64,000 bases of DNA from Bradyrhizobium sp. RP6 (GTDB lineage Bacteria > Pseudomonadota > Alphaproteobacteria > Rhizobiales > Xanthobacteraceae): NCBI RefSeq assembly GCF_003837805.1, contig NZ_RQIT01000011.1, positions 124,001 through 188,000 on the forward strand. Direction: 5' to 3'. A program made the translations under genes and the position numbers. The notes under the pieces are model-generated. The model was given only the letters and a program-made list of their open reading frames with translations, was not told the origin of the DNA and searched no databases. Of the stretch, positions 24,044-34,262 are shown piece by piece. How positions within the stretch are numbered: the stretch's first letter is position 1; each line of letters opens with the position of its first letter.

Positions 24044-24925
24044 GCGGCGCGTCTACTCGCCCTGGCGCGAGACGTGGCGGCGTTATAGCCGCCACAAGCT
24101 TGCCGTGGTCAGCGCGTTTCTGCTCCTGGTTCTGGTCCTGGCAGTGGTATTCGGTCCGTTCGTCTGGCGGGTCAGGATCGACGAGATCGACATCGTCGCA
24201 GGCATGCAGGGGCCGTCGCTGGCCCATCCGTTCGGCACCGACGATCTCGGGCAGGACATCCTCGCCCGCATGATCTATGGCGGACGCATCTCGCTTGCGG
24301 TCGGCCTTGCCGCGATGCTGGTCTCGGTCGTTATCGGTGTGCTGATCGGCGCGCTCGCCGGCATGTCGCGCGGTGCGCTCGGGCACGGTCTGATGTGGCT
24401 CACCGATCTGTTCTTGTCGCTGCCGCAACTGCCGCTGCTGCTGCTGCTCATTTATCTCTTCCGCGACGGGCTGAAGGTCGCGTTCGGCCCCGAAGGCGGC
24501 ATCTTCATCCTGATCGTGCTCGTGATCGGGGGACTGCGCTGGATGCCGGTCGCCCGCCTCGTGCGCGCGCAATTCCTGTCGATCCGCGAAAAAGAGTTCG
24601 TCGAAGCGGCGCGCGCGCTCGGCGCGAGCCCGGTGCGGCAGGTAGTGCGCCACATCCTGCCCAATGCGCTCGGCCCGGTCATCATCGCCGGCACCATCGA
24701 TGTCGCCGCTGCCATCATCGCGGAATCGACGCTGTCGTTCCTCGGCCTCGGCTTCCCGCCTGATACCCCGACCTGGGGACGGCTGTTGTACGATGCCAAG
24801 GACTTCCTCGACATCGGCCCGCACTGGGCGCTGTTTCCGGGCGGCGCGATCTTCATCGCGGTGGTCGCCATCAACTTCATCGGCGACGGCCTGCGTGACG
24901 CGCTCGATGCGCGGCGGGTGATCTG

Positions 24926-24926
<1 letters not shown>
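24009..24926 (+). CDS. Peptide ABC transporter permease, DppC type
   Basis: From ATG 24009 the product has 305 residues; it overlaps the DppB gene by 35 bp, and the long upstream frame is not needed. An N-terminal region (ETWRRYSRHKLAVVSAFLLL) typical of DppC leads to six helices with the EAA loop FVEAARALGASPVRQVVRHI. GTDDLGQDILARMIYGGRIS is the family signature. It forms the second half of the transmembrane channel. Confidence 0.92.
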
Positions 24927-25917
<991 letters not shown>

Positions 25918-25921
<4 letters not shown>

Positions 25922-26886
25922 GCGAACCGTTGCTGCGCGTCAGCGGCCTGAAGAAACACTTCCCTGTCCTTGGCGGACTGCTGTCGCGCCAGGTCGGCAC
26001 CGTCTATGCGGTCGACGGCGTGTCGTTCTCGGTCAATCGCGGCGAGACGCTCGGTCTCGTCGGCGAATCCGGTTGCGGCAAGTCGACGACGGGACGCTGC
26101 GTGCTGCGCCTGATCGAGCCGACCGACGGCGAGGTCACCTTCGACGGCCAGGACGTGCGCAAGCTCGGCGGAAACGATCTGCGCGCGATGCGGCGGAACA
26201 TGCAGCTGGTGTTCCAGGACCCGTTCGCCTCGCTCAATCCCCGCATGACGGTCGGCGCCATCCTCGGTGAGGCCTTGATCATCCATAACCTCGGATCGTC
26301 GGCCAAGGAGCGCGAGGAGCGCGTCGCCAGCCTGCTCGTGAAGGTCGGGCTCAAGGCCGAGCACATGCGCCGCTATCCGCACGAATTCTCGGGCGGCCAG
26401 CGCCAGCGCATCGTGATCGCGCGAGCGCTCGCGGTCGAGCCGAAGCTGATCGTCTGCGACGAGCCGGTGTCCGCGCTCGACGTGTCGATCCAGGCCCAGG
26501 TCATCAACCTCCTGGAAGACCTGCAGGCCGAGTTGAACCTGACCTATCTGTTCGTCGCGCACGACCTCTCGGTGGTCGAGCACATCTCCGATCGCGTCGC
26601 AGTGATGTATCTCGGCCGCATCGTCGAGCTGGCGAAGGCGAGCGACCTCTACCGCAACCCGCAGCATCCCTACACCAGGGCGCTGTTGTCGGCGGTGCCG
26701 GTCCCCGATCCCAAGCTCAAGCGCGAGCGCATCCGTCTCAAGGGCGACGTGCCGAGCCCGATGAAGCCGCCGTCGGGTTGTCACTTTCACACCCGCTGCC
26801 CGATCGCCCAGCCGCGCTGCGCGGAGAGTGCGCCGGCGCTGAAGGAGGGAGCGGCGGGGCATTTTGCGGCGTGTCACCTGGTGTGA
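25918..26886 (+). CDS. Peptide ABC transporter ATPase, DppF type
   Basis: The 322-residue ATPase overlaps DppD by ATGA. Walker A is GESGCGKST, the signature FSGGQRQRIVIARALAVEPK, Walker B LIVCDEPVSALDVS, and the H-loop VAHDLSVVEH. The C-terminal HFHTRCPIAQPRCAESAP has the cysteine set found in DppF/OppF. It completes a five-component dipeptide/oligopeptide importer coupled to the upstream M20 amidohydrolase. Confidence 0.93.
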
Positions 26887-26906
26887 CGAAACGCGAAAAC
26901 GCGGAT

Positions 26907-27531
26907 TCAGTCGAGAGGCACGCCGTGCGCCGCCAGAGCTTGCCTGAAAGCCTCCGCGGACGTGTGGTGATGCGCGAACAGCCCCGCCTGTCGCGCGCCG
27001 CCAACGTTGGCCGCTAGACTAGGTCGTCGACGAACAGGACGGCTTCCGGCCTCACGTCGAGTTCCGACAGGCAGAGGCGATAGCAGTCCGGTTCCGGCTT
27101 GGCCCTCTTGAACTGGGCCGAGGCGTAGATTCGGGAGCCGAACAGCGGACGCAGCTCCGGCAGCAGCGTGTCGATGTGGTCGGCGATCAGCGTGGTGTTG
27201 TTGGTCAGGACGGCAACATTGACGGACTTGCGCAAGCTGCCGGCGATTTCCAGCATCGCGCGATCGGCCTGCAGTGAGGGGCGCCGTGCCTCCACCCACT
27301 CCGCGAGCGAGAGGGGATAGCCGATGCGTTCGCCAAAGCGTCGCAGATAGTCGGCGGCCTCGAGCGCGCCGGAATCGCCGAGCAGTTCGAATCCGCTGTC
27401 CAGATCGCCGCGTGGACGGCTTCGCTGGTCGCTCCCGCAATCTCTGCCAGGTAGGTGACGCGCCTTGCCCTGTCATAGGCGCAGAGGACATTGTCCATGT
27501 CGAACAGAACGAGCTTGATTGCGTCGGTCAC
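26907..27531 (-). pseudogene. HAD-family hydrolase pseudogene with two frameshifts
   Basis: Reading from GTG 27529-27531, the protein starts TDAIKLVLFDMDNVLCAYDR (HAD motif I) and proceeds to about 27400, where the sense continues only in another frame (DSGFELLGDSGALEAADYLR, RFGERIGYPL, then AVLTNNTTLIADHIDTLL and VRPEAVLFVDDLV). Near 27015 a second shift is needed to reach ANVGGARQAGLFAHHHTSAE and the natural end at 26907. The total length of 625 nt fits a 208-residue protein that lost two single bases. The catalytic Asp pair, the motif II Thr and motif IV DD are still readable. Two separate shifts favour a genuine pseudogene over a sequencing error. Confidence 0.8.
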
Positions 27532-27635
27532 GGCGGCACTCGCGGATTGGCCGGAGATCCGGCCGTTATCCGAGTCATATCCCGCCCGTGCACGCACGAC
27601 AATTCGGGATCAGTGCAGGTCACCGCGCTCCGATG

Positions 27636-27857
27636 TTATTCTTCCAGCGTGAATCCGACACGCAAGGTCACCTGATAGTGCCGAACCGCGCCATTCTCGA
27701 TGTGGCCGCGCGTCTGCACCACCTCGAACCATTTCATCTCGCGAATGGTCTTCGACGCGCGGCTGATCGCGTTCTTGATCGCGTCCTCGATCGAGGTCTC
27801 GGACGATCCGACCAGGTCCAGGATCTTGTAGACATGATCTTTCTCGGCTGCAGGCAT
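27636..27857 (-). CDS. Dodecin, flavin-storage protein
   Basis: ATG 27855-27857 follows GGAGG and gives 73 residues. The sequence DHVYKILDLVGSSETSIEDA, then KNAISRASKTIREMKWFEVV and HYQVTLRVGFTLEE matches dodecin, a small dodecameric shell protein that binds FMN, riboflavin or lumichrome. The aromatic W in MKWFEV, which stacks on the flavin, and the Gln in YQVT are kept. It stands alone on the minus strand, and many bacterial dodecins are stress-linked. Confidence 0.92.
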   Translation of the reverse strand: MPAAEKDHVYKILDLVGSSETSIEDAIKNAISRASKTIREMKWFEVVQTRGHIENGAVRHYQVTLRVGFTLEE

Positions 27858-28003
27858 GATGGCCTCCCTGGTTGCGCTGCGGCACGCGTCGACGCGTGTG
27901 CTCCCATTTGAACGAGCGCCAGGCGGTCCGGTTCCGTCCTGCGCGATGGCCGCATGCACCAGCCGAGGTCGAGCGGCCGGCGTCCGCCTGCTAAGCGCTA
28001 TCC

Positions 28004-28885
28004 ATGGTTTCCGCGCGGCACGACAGGACGATCGGCACTCTCTGCCTCGGTGTGACGGCGTTCGGCTGGGCGTTGAACTGGCCGCTGATAAAGCTGCTGC
28101 TCCAGCAATGGCCGCCCTTGTTCGCACGTGGCCTTGCCGGGATCTGCGCCTCGCTCATTCTCGGCGCTCTGGTGCTGGGCCGGAAGGAATCATTCGCCGT
28201 GCCGCGCGAGGCGGTCCCGCGGCTGCTGTTTGCGACCTTCACCAACGTCTTCGCCTGGATGGGTCTCGGCACGGTCGCGATGAAGTATGTGACCGTGAGC
28301 GAGGGCGCTCTGCTCGCCTATACAATGCCGATCTGGGCGATGCTGTTCGCCTGGCCGGTGCTGCACACGCGGCCGGCCGCAAGGGATATTTTCGGGCTCG
28401 TCCTTGGCATTGCCGGCGTCACGCTGCTTCTGAGCGGCAACGGCTTTGCGTTCGGCGCCGACAAGCTGCTCGGCATCGTGCTGGCGCTGCTCTGCGCCAT
28501 CCTGTTCGCGCTCGGCAACGTGCTCAACCGCAAGCCGCTGCCGATGCCGCCGCTGGTCGTCGTCGCATGGCAGGTCGGTCTCGGCTGCGCCGCGATGCTG
28601 ATCCTCGGCGTCCTGTTCGAGCGTCCTGATATCACTGCGATGACCCCGCTGGGGCTCGGCTGCTTCGTCTATATGACGCTGGTGCCGATGGGCATCTGCT
28701 ACGTCACCTGGTTCGAGACGCTGCGCCGCCTGCCACCGACCACGGCCTCGACCGGCATGCTGATCGTTCCCGTGATCGGCATGATCTCCGCCGCCATCAT
28801 CCTGGGCGAGCCGCTGGGCCTGCGTGAATGGATGGCGATGGCGCTCACGCTCGGCGGCGTGACACTTGCCTTGCAGCGGGGATAA
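28004..28885 (+). CDS. EamA/DMT-family transporter
   Basis: A 293-residue inner-membrane protein with ten predicted helices arranged as two EamA repeats. WALNWPLIKLLLQQWPPLFA opens the first repeat and YVTWFETLRRLPPTTASTGM is a conserved block in the second, followed by PVIGMISAAIILGEPLGLRE. DMT-superfamily proteins export amino acids or other small metabolites. The substrate is unknown, and there is no linked regulator. Confidence 0.88.
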   Translation: MVSARHDRTIGTLCLGVTAFGWALNWPLIKLLLQQWPPLFARGLAGICASLILGALVLGRKESFAVPREAVPRLLFATFTNVFAWMGLGTVAMKYVTVSEGALLAYTMPIWAMLFAWPVLHTRPAARDIFGLVLGIAGVTLLLSGNGFAFGADKLLGIVLALLCAILFALGNVLNRKPLPMPPLVVVAWQVGLGCAAMLILGVLFERPDITAMTPLGLGCFVYMTLVPMGICYVTWFETLRRLPPTTASTGMLIVPVIGMISAAIILGEPLGLREWMAMALTLGGVTLALQRG

Positions 28886-28902
28886 GGCACGGAGGCTCGC
28901 CC

Positions 28903-29460
28903 CTACGGATCCAGCTCCGTATCCCAATACAGATAGTCGAGCCAGCTGTCGTGCAGGTAGTTCGGCGGGAAGAGACGGCCGTTGCGGTGCAACTGGTGCA
29001 CGGTGGGCGCGAACGCGTTCTGGCGCGGAAACATCCTTGCCTGCGCCGGGGTGAGGTTGCCCTTGCGCAGGTTACACGGCGAGCACGCCGCGACCACGTT
29101 CTCCCAGGTGGTCTGGCCGCCTTTGCTGCGCGGAATGATGTGATCGAAGGTGAGGTCTTCGGGCGAGCCGCAATATTGGCAGGCGAAACGATCGCGCAGG
29201 AAGACGTTGAACCGGGTGAAGGCGGGGTGGGTGGTCGGCTTGACGAAGGATTTGAGCGAGACGACGCTCGGCAGCTGCATCTGCAGGGTGGGACTGTGGA
29301 CCGCCTGATCGTAATGAGCGACGATATTGACGCGGTCGAGGAACACCGCCTTGATCGCGTCCTGCCACGACCACAACGACAGTGGGTAGTAACTCAGCGG
29401 CCGGAAGTCCGCATTCAGCACCAACACCGGCCAACTGCCTTGCGAGACATGTGCGTTCAA
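28903..29460 (-). CDS. HNH endonuclease-domain protein
   Basis: The 185-residue product has an N-terminal region (VLVLNADFRPLSYYPLSLWS) typical of a conserved rhizobial/cyanobacterial HNH family, and a zinc-bound HNH core: CQYCG, then DLTFDHIIPRSKGGQTTWEN and ACSPCNLRKGN. These provide the two CxxC pairs and the catalytic His. It is probably a nicking or DNA-repair nuclease, but no activity is established for this family. It is not linked to a methylase, so restriction is unlikely. Confidence 0.88.
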   Translation of the reverse strand: MNAHVSQGSWPVLVLNADFRPLSYYPLSLWSWQDAIKAVFLDRVNIVAHYDQAVHSPTLQMQLPSVVSLKSFVKPTTHPAFTRFNVFLRDRFACQYCGSPEDLTFDHIIPRSKGGQTTWENVVAACSPCNLRKGNLTPAQARMFPRQNAFAPTVHQLHRNGRLFPPNYLHDSWLDYLYWDTELDP

Positions 29461-29664
29461 GTAACGCTCCCGGCCTCCAATATACGCTGCGAAGCAGCAT
29501 GTACTGACATACTACATGCAGCGTGACGGGATTGTGAAGCCCGTTGAGCGACTTATTCAAGCGCAAGCAATGCGGCGGCGGGGTGGCAAGAATGCTCAAA
29601 AGGCCGCGATCCCGGGGGCGTACGGAACCGCCCGCCCGGCGTCGTGATCACCCTTCCGCGGCAG

Positions 29665-30642
29665 CTACTCCCGTACCCGCTCCAGCTTCTGCAGGCACCG
29701 CGTCGTGCGCACCGCGGTCGGCATCTCCTCGTCCGGAAAGCTGGTCTCCCAGTTGGTGACGCCGACCTCGCCGACATAGATGTCGCCTTTCGAATCCAGC
29801 GCGATGCCATGCGGCGCGAGGAATTTGCCGCTGGCAACGCCCGGGCCCTCCTCGCCGCCAAGCCGTGCGATGCGTTTGCCCTGCGCATCGACGATCGACA
29901 GCCGGGGGCCGAGATTGGGCACATTGCGGTTGATGGCAAGGCCAGGGCCGAGCTCGCCGATGACGAAGGTCGGGCTCTTGGCCCCGCCGCAGCAGCACAG
30001 CGCGCAGGGCCGATGCAGATTGTTCCATTGCGTCTCGTACTTGCCCTCGCCGTTGAACACCTGCACGCGATGGTTCTCGCGGTCGGCGACATAGACCCAG
30101 CCGTCGGCATCGGTCGCGATATTGTGCACGATGTTGAACTGGCCGGGATCGGTGCCCGGCTCGCCCCAGCTTTTGATCAGCTTGCCGCCGGGGGTGAACT
30201 TGTGCACGCGCGCATTGCCATAGCCGTCGGAGACGTAGATCTCGCCCTTCGGCGACAGCGCGGTGTGGGTGCAGCGGTGGAACGGCTCGCCGCTCATGAA
30301 CGGCGCCGGCTTTGCCGGGATGCCGATCGTGAGCAGCACCTTGCCGTCGGTGGTGCATTTCCGCACGGTGTGGTCGCCGTCATCGGTGCAATAGAGATTG
30401 TCGTCGGCATCGATGTGCAGGCCATGCGCACGGGAGAACAGTCCTTCGCCAAAACTGCGCAGGAAATTGCCGTCGCGGTCCAGCACCACCATCGGATGGG
30501 CGCCGCGGTTGAAGACGTAGACGCGATCCTTGCTGTCGACCGCGACCGAGGCGACGTCGGTGAGCTGCCAGCCGTCGGGAAGTTTCGCGAACTTTTCGAC
30601 GACACGGTAGCGATGCTCGCCGCTGCCGAGAATGGCTGGCAT
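29665..30642 (-). CDS. NHL-repeat beta-propeller protein, amidating-lyase-like
   Basis: From ATG 30640-30642, preceded by GGGAG, the product has 325 residues. Repeated NHL units form a six-bladed propeller: VASVAVDSKDRVYVFNRGAH, GLHIDADDNLYCTDDGDHTV, EIYVSDGYGNARVHKFTPGG, and ATDADGWVYVADRENHRVQV. The overall pattern resembles the lyase half of peptidyl-glycine alpha-amidating enzymes (peptidyl-alpha-hydroxyglycine lyase). No signal peptide is evident. It is the last gene of the minus-strand cluster with the flavin monooxygenase, but its role there is unknown. Confidence 0.75.
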   Translation of the reverse strand: MPAILGSGEHRYRVVEKFAKLPDGWQLTDVASVAVDSKDRVYVFNRGAHPMVVLDRDGNFLRSFGEGLFSRAHGLHIDADDNLYCTDDGDHTVRKCTTDGKVLLTIGIPAKPAPFMSGEPFHRCTHTALSPKGEIYVSDGYGNARVHKFTPGGKLIKSWGEPGTDPGQFNIVHNIATDADGWVYVADRENHRVQVFNGEGKYETQWNNLHRPCALCCCGGAKSPTFVIGELGPGLAINRNVPNLGPRLSIVDAQGKRIARLGGEEGPGVASGKFLAPHGIALDSKGDIYVGEVGVTNWETSFPDEEMPTAVRTTRCLQKLERVRE

Positions 30643-30690
30643 TGTGATCTCCCTCAATTTGACCGTCAGCGCGACGCCCTCTCCACGCTG

Positions 30691-30768
30691 TCATTGCGAG
30701 CGCAGCGAACCAATCCAAAATCTTTCCGTGGATCTGGTCTGGATTGCTTCGCTGCGCTCGCAATGACG
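30691..30768. repeat. Dispersed palindromic repeat, family A (copy 2)
   Basis: The element begins TCATTGCGAGCGCAGCGAA and ends TTCGCTGCGCTCGCAATGACG, so its ends are complementary, with CAATCCA/TGGATTG nested inside. It fills most of the gap between the flavin monooxygenase and NHL-protein genes. Confidence 0.85.
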
Positions 30769-30775
30769 ATGGCGT

Positions 30776-32551
30776 TCAAACCGAGCTCACGTGCCGCCCC
30801 AAAATCCCTGCCTCGATCGCCTTGATCTGGAGCGCGAGATATTTCGAGTTGATGCGGCATTGTGCGAGGCTGCCGGCGATGAACCAGAGGCCGGGCTGCT
30901 TTGTCCGTGCATACATGTTGCGCAGCTCGAAGCCGTCGCCAAAACCCCAGATCGGGCCGACCCGGTCGGCGACGGCATCCCCGAACAGTTTTTGCGCCAG
31001 ATATTCCTGCGGCTTGTATCCCGTGGAGAGCACGATGAGATCGGCCGTAATGGTCGAGCCGTCCTTCATCCGCGCCCCTTCGGTGACGAAGCTTTCGATG
31101 TCGTCGAACTGCCTGAGCCAGATCTTGCCCTCGACGATCAGGTTGGAGCAGCCGACGTTAAAATAATAGCCGCCGCCGCGGGTGAGGTACTTGAACTGCC
31201 AGCCGGTGCCGGCCTCGCCGAAGTCGAGCTTGAAGCCGACGCGCGCGAGGCCGTCAAGCAGCTCCTTGTCGAGCTGCTTCGATTTCTCGGTCAGCATCAC
31301 ATGCGTCTTCTTCGCAAGGGGCGTCGGCATCGAGGCCGCGATCAGATCGTTGTCCTCGAGCGTCCCTTCGTTATAGGTCGCATAGGCAAGCTGCGCCGAC
31401 GGCTCGATGTTCGTGACCAGCGTCGGCGAGCGCTGCACCAGCGTCACCTCGGCGCCGCTGGAATACAGATCCTGCGCGATGTCGTGACCGCTGTTGCCGG
31501 TGCCGATGACGATGGCACGCTTGCCTGTCCAGTTCTCGCCGTCTTCGTAGCGGCTGGAGTGCAGCAGCGTGCCCCTAAAATTGGCGAGCGTCGGGATCTC
31601 GGGAATGTTGGCGATGCCGCTGACGCCGGTTGCCATAATCATGTGGCGCGGATGCATGGTGCGCCGGCTGCCGTCGGCCCGGCGAAGCGTGACGGTCCAG
31701 TGACCGTCGGCCTCGTCGTAGGAGCCGCCCTCGAACTCCGTGCCGGTCCAGAAGTTCAGCTCCATCGCATCGACGTAAGCTTCGAACCAGTTGGCGAGCT
31801 TGTCCTTGGGGATATAGGTCGGCCAGCTCGGCGGGAAGGGCATGTAGGGCAGGTGATTGACCTGCACCTGATTATGCAGCGTCAGCGCGTGGTAGCGCTT
31901 GCGCCAATTGTCGCCGATCCGCGCCTCGCGATCGACGATCAGCGTGTCGACCTTCAACTGCTTCAGTCGCGCCGCGATCGCGAGCCCGGCCTGGCCGCCG
32001 CCGACCACCAGCACGGCCGGATCGCGGTCGGCATAGTCGCGCGAGGCATTGCGCAGGTCGAGCCAGTTCGGCCCGCGAAAGTCGCGCGAATAGGCCTGGC
32101 CGCGGGGCCGCGAGGCGCCGAGCTGCTCCTCGAAGCCCTTGAGCTCATCGAGCGCGGTCAGCAGCGTCCATGCCTTCAGGCGGTCTCCGTCCGCAGGATC
32201 AGGCACGAGCCTGATGATGCCGCTGCCGCGGCCGATCGCGGTCTCGAAGTTGAAGATTGCTTCGATGCAGTTGGTGCCGGCCCGCATCACCCAGCGCGGC
32301 GGCGCCCGGTTCGATGCGATCTCGAAATGGGTCGGCGTCGCCTTGGGCGCGCGCGCCGCCAGCTCCTGCGTGATCGCATCGCGGCCCGCGATTGTCTGCA
32401 GGTTCCAGCTCAGCGCCAGCACGTCGCGCCAGAATCCGTCGGCGAGAAAGAGCGGGTCCATCGTGGCGGGATCAGGTCTGCTTAAGTTGCGCTCGAAGTC
32501 GTCGAGCCAGGCCTGTGCGGCGATCGAAATATCCTGCGTCCGGTCCAGCAT
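30776..32551 (-). CDS. Flavin-containing monooxygenase with N-terminal NTF2-like domain
   Basis: ATG 32549-32551 follows GAGG and gives 591 residues. Residues 1-150 look like a SnoaL/NTF2-type fold. The FAD Rossmann motif is VLVVGGGQAGLAIAARLK and the NADPH one is AIVIGTGNSGHDIAQDL. Between them is the family fingerprint FRGTLLHSSRY (F-x-G-x3-H-x3-Y), as in FMO and close to Baeyer-Villiger enzymes. It would oxygenate a nucleophilic or carbonyl substrate in the cytoplasm. The neighbouring acyl-CoA ligase and nitronate monooxygenase suggest a catabolic route. A longer upstream frame exists but lacks a ribosome site. Confidence 0.85.
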   Translation of the reverse strand: MLDRTQDISIAAQAWLDDFERNLSRPDPATMDPLFLADGFWRDVLALSWNLQTIAGRDAITQELAARAPKATPTHFEIASNRAPPRWVMRAGTNCIEAIFNFETAIGRGSGIIRLVPDPADGDRLKAWTLLTALDELKGFEEQLGASRPRGQAYSRDFRGPNWLDLRNASRDYADRDPAVLVVGGGQAGLAIAARLKQLKVDTLIVDREARIGDNWRKRYHALTLHNQVQVNHLPYMPFPPSWPTYIPKDKLANWFEAYVDAMELNFWTGTEFEGGSYDEADGHWTVTLRRADGSRRTMHPRHMIMATGVSGIANIPEIPTLANFRGTLLHSSRYEDGENWTGKRAIVIGTGNSGHDIAQDLYSSGAEVTLVQRSPTLVTNIEPSAQLAYATYNEGTLEDNDLIAASMPTPLAKKTHVMLTEKSKQLDKELLDGLARVGFKLDFGEAGTGWQFKYLTRGGGYYFNVGCSNLIVEGKIWLRQFDDIESFVTEGARMKDGSTITADLIVLSTGYKPQEYLAQKLFGDAVADRVGPIWGFGDGFELRNMYARTKQPGLWFIAGSLAQCRINSKYLALQIKAIEAGILGRHVSSV

Positions 32552-32713
32552 GCGCGACCTCATGGCCGTCTTCGCGGCGTTTCCTCTGGGGTCGAACGCT
32601 ATACGGTTTCGCCGCCCGCCAAAAGCGGCGAACCCGAGCGAGGCCGGCATGCGGCCCTGCCCGGACGGAATATGGCGCGGAATTCCAAGCGCGTGGACGC
32701 GGCCGGGAACGAT

Positions 32714-34240
32714 TTAAGCGCCGGCCGGCCTGTGGTTAGCCCAGTAGGGATCGCGCAGCTTGCGCTTGAAGATCTTCCCGGTCGCCTCGCGGGGCAGCGC
32801 AGCCAGGAACTGGACTTCCTTCGGCACCTTGAAGTTGGCCAGCCGCTCGCGCAGGAAAGCCTGCACGGCGGTGACGGAGAGCTGCGCACCCGGCTCCGGC
32901 TCGACGCAGGCGCACAAGCGCTCGCCATATTCCGCGTCCGGGATGCCGAACACGGCGCAATCGCGCACCCCTCGCATGGTGATCAGCACGTTCTCGATCT
33001 CGGCAGGATAGATGTTGACGCCACCCGAGATCACCATGTCGCGCTTGCGGTCGCACAGGAACAGATAGCCTTCCTCGTCGAGATAGCCGACGTCGCCGAC
33101 GCTGACGAGACCGTCGCGCCCGGCCTCGGCGCGCGCCTGCGCCTTGCCGTGATAGTCGAAATCGGGCACCGCGCTCTGGCGCATGTAGATCTCGCCGATC
33201 TCATTGGCGCCGCAGAGGCTGCCGTCCTCGCGGAAGATCCTGACGATGCCGCCTTCGATGGCGCGGCCGACCGTGCCGGGCTTCTTCAGGGCCTCCTCGG
33301 CCGAGTGCCACACCGGGATGCCGGTCTCGGTCGAGCCGAAATATTCGTTGATGACCGGTCCCCACCAATCGATCATCGCCCGCTTCACCTCGGGCGAGCA
33401 GGGCGCCGCGCCGTGCACGACGAAGCGCAGGGACGACAGGTCGTAACGCTGCCTGACGGCCTCGGGCAGGCGGAGCAAGCGCACGAACATGGTCGGCACC
33501 ATGTGGATGTGCGTCACACGGTGGCGTTCGATCAGCGCCAGCAGCTCCTCGGCGTCGAACCGCGCCTGAAGGACGATGGTGCAGCCGTTGCGGAAAGCCA
33601 TCATGCCGTAGGAATGCGGCGCCGAATGATACATCGGCCCGTTGATCAGCACGACCTGGTCCTCGCGCGGCTTGATGCCGTAGGCGATCGCGCCGACGCG
33701 TTCGGAGGCCGCCGCCTGTTCGGGCTGCATCGGCATGCGCCGCACGCCTTTCGGCATGCCCGTCGTCCCCGAGGTGTAGATCATCGCTGCGGCCCGGCGC
33801 GGCGGCTCCTGCATTTCCGGATAGCCGTCGCGCCAGCGGTCCCAATCGGTGAGCTCCGCCGGGATCTCGGTCAGCTCATGGGGAATGGCGAAGGTGATCG
33901 CCAGCTCGGGCGGTGTCGCGACCACGAGCAGGCGGACATCCTCCGGAATGCCGCCGCGAATTTGCGGCAGCAGGTCGGTGTGGCAGATCAGGATTTTGGC
34001 GCCGCTGTCGGACAGGATGTAGCGGACCTCCTCGGCCTTGAGGTGCCAGTTGATCGGCACCACCGGGCTGCCCAGCGCTGCGGAGGCGGCAACCACCTCG
34101 AACAGGGCGAAATCATTGCGCAGCATCATGGCGACCGGGGCGCCTTCGGCAAGGCCGAGGGTACGAAGGCCACTCGCCGCGCGTCTGATGCGCGCCTGGA
34201 TCTCGTCATAGCCGATCCGGCGTTCGCCGCTGATGATCAT
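32714..34240 (-). CDS. AMP-forming acyl-CoA synthetase (ANL family)
   Basis: A 508-residue adenylate-forming enzyme. The P-loop-like motif is AAMIYTSGTTGMPKGV, the A5-type motif NEYFGSTETG, the hinge/A8 region SVGDVGYLDEEGYLFLCDRK and the catalytic C-terminal Lys ATGKIFKRKLRD. It would activate a carboxylic acid with ATP and CoA. The N-terminus is slightly shorter than usual for the family. It lies 22 bp after the binding-protein gene in the same direction. The chain length or ring specificity cannot be read from the sequence. Confidence 0.88.
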   Translation of the reverse strand: MIISGERRIGYDEIQARIRRAASGLRTLGLAEGAPVAMMLRNDFALFEVVAASAALGSPVVPINWHLKAEEVRYILSDSGAKILICHTDLLPQIRGGIPEDVRLLVVATPPELAITFAIPHELTEIPAELTDWDRWRDGYPEMQEPPRRAAAMIYTSGTTGMPKGVRRMPMQPEQAAASERVGAIAYGIKPREDQVVLINGPMYHSAPHSYGMMAFRNGCTIVLQARFDAEELLALIERHRVTHIHMVPTMFVRLLRLPEAVRQRYDLSSLRFVVHGAAPCSPEVKRAMIDWWGPVINEYFGSTETGIPVWHSAEEALKKPGTVGRAIEGGIVRIFREDGSLCGANEIGEIYMRQSAVPDFDYHGKAQARAEAGRDGLVSVGDVGYLDEEGYLFLCDRKRDMVISGGVNIYPAEIENVLITMRGVRDCAVFGIPDAEYGERLCACVEPEPGAQLSVTAVQAFLRERLANFKVPKEVQFLAALPREATGKIFKRKLRDPYWANHRPAGA

Positions 34241-34262
34241 GGTCTGTCCTGTTCCGCTCGAG

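Noticed and set aside
30791..32485. 564-residue plus-strand frame
   Set aside because: It is antisense to the flavin monooxygenase, which has both nucleotide-binding motifs on the other strand.
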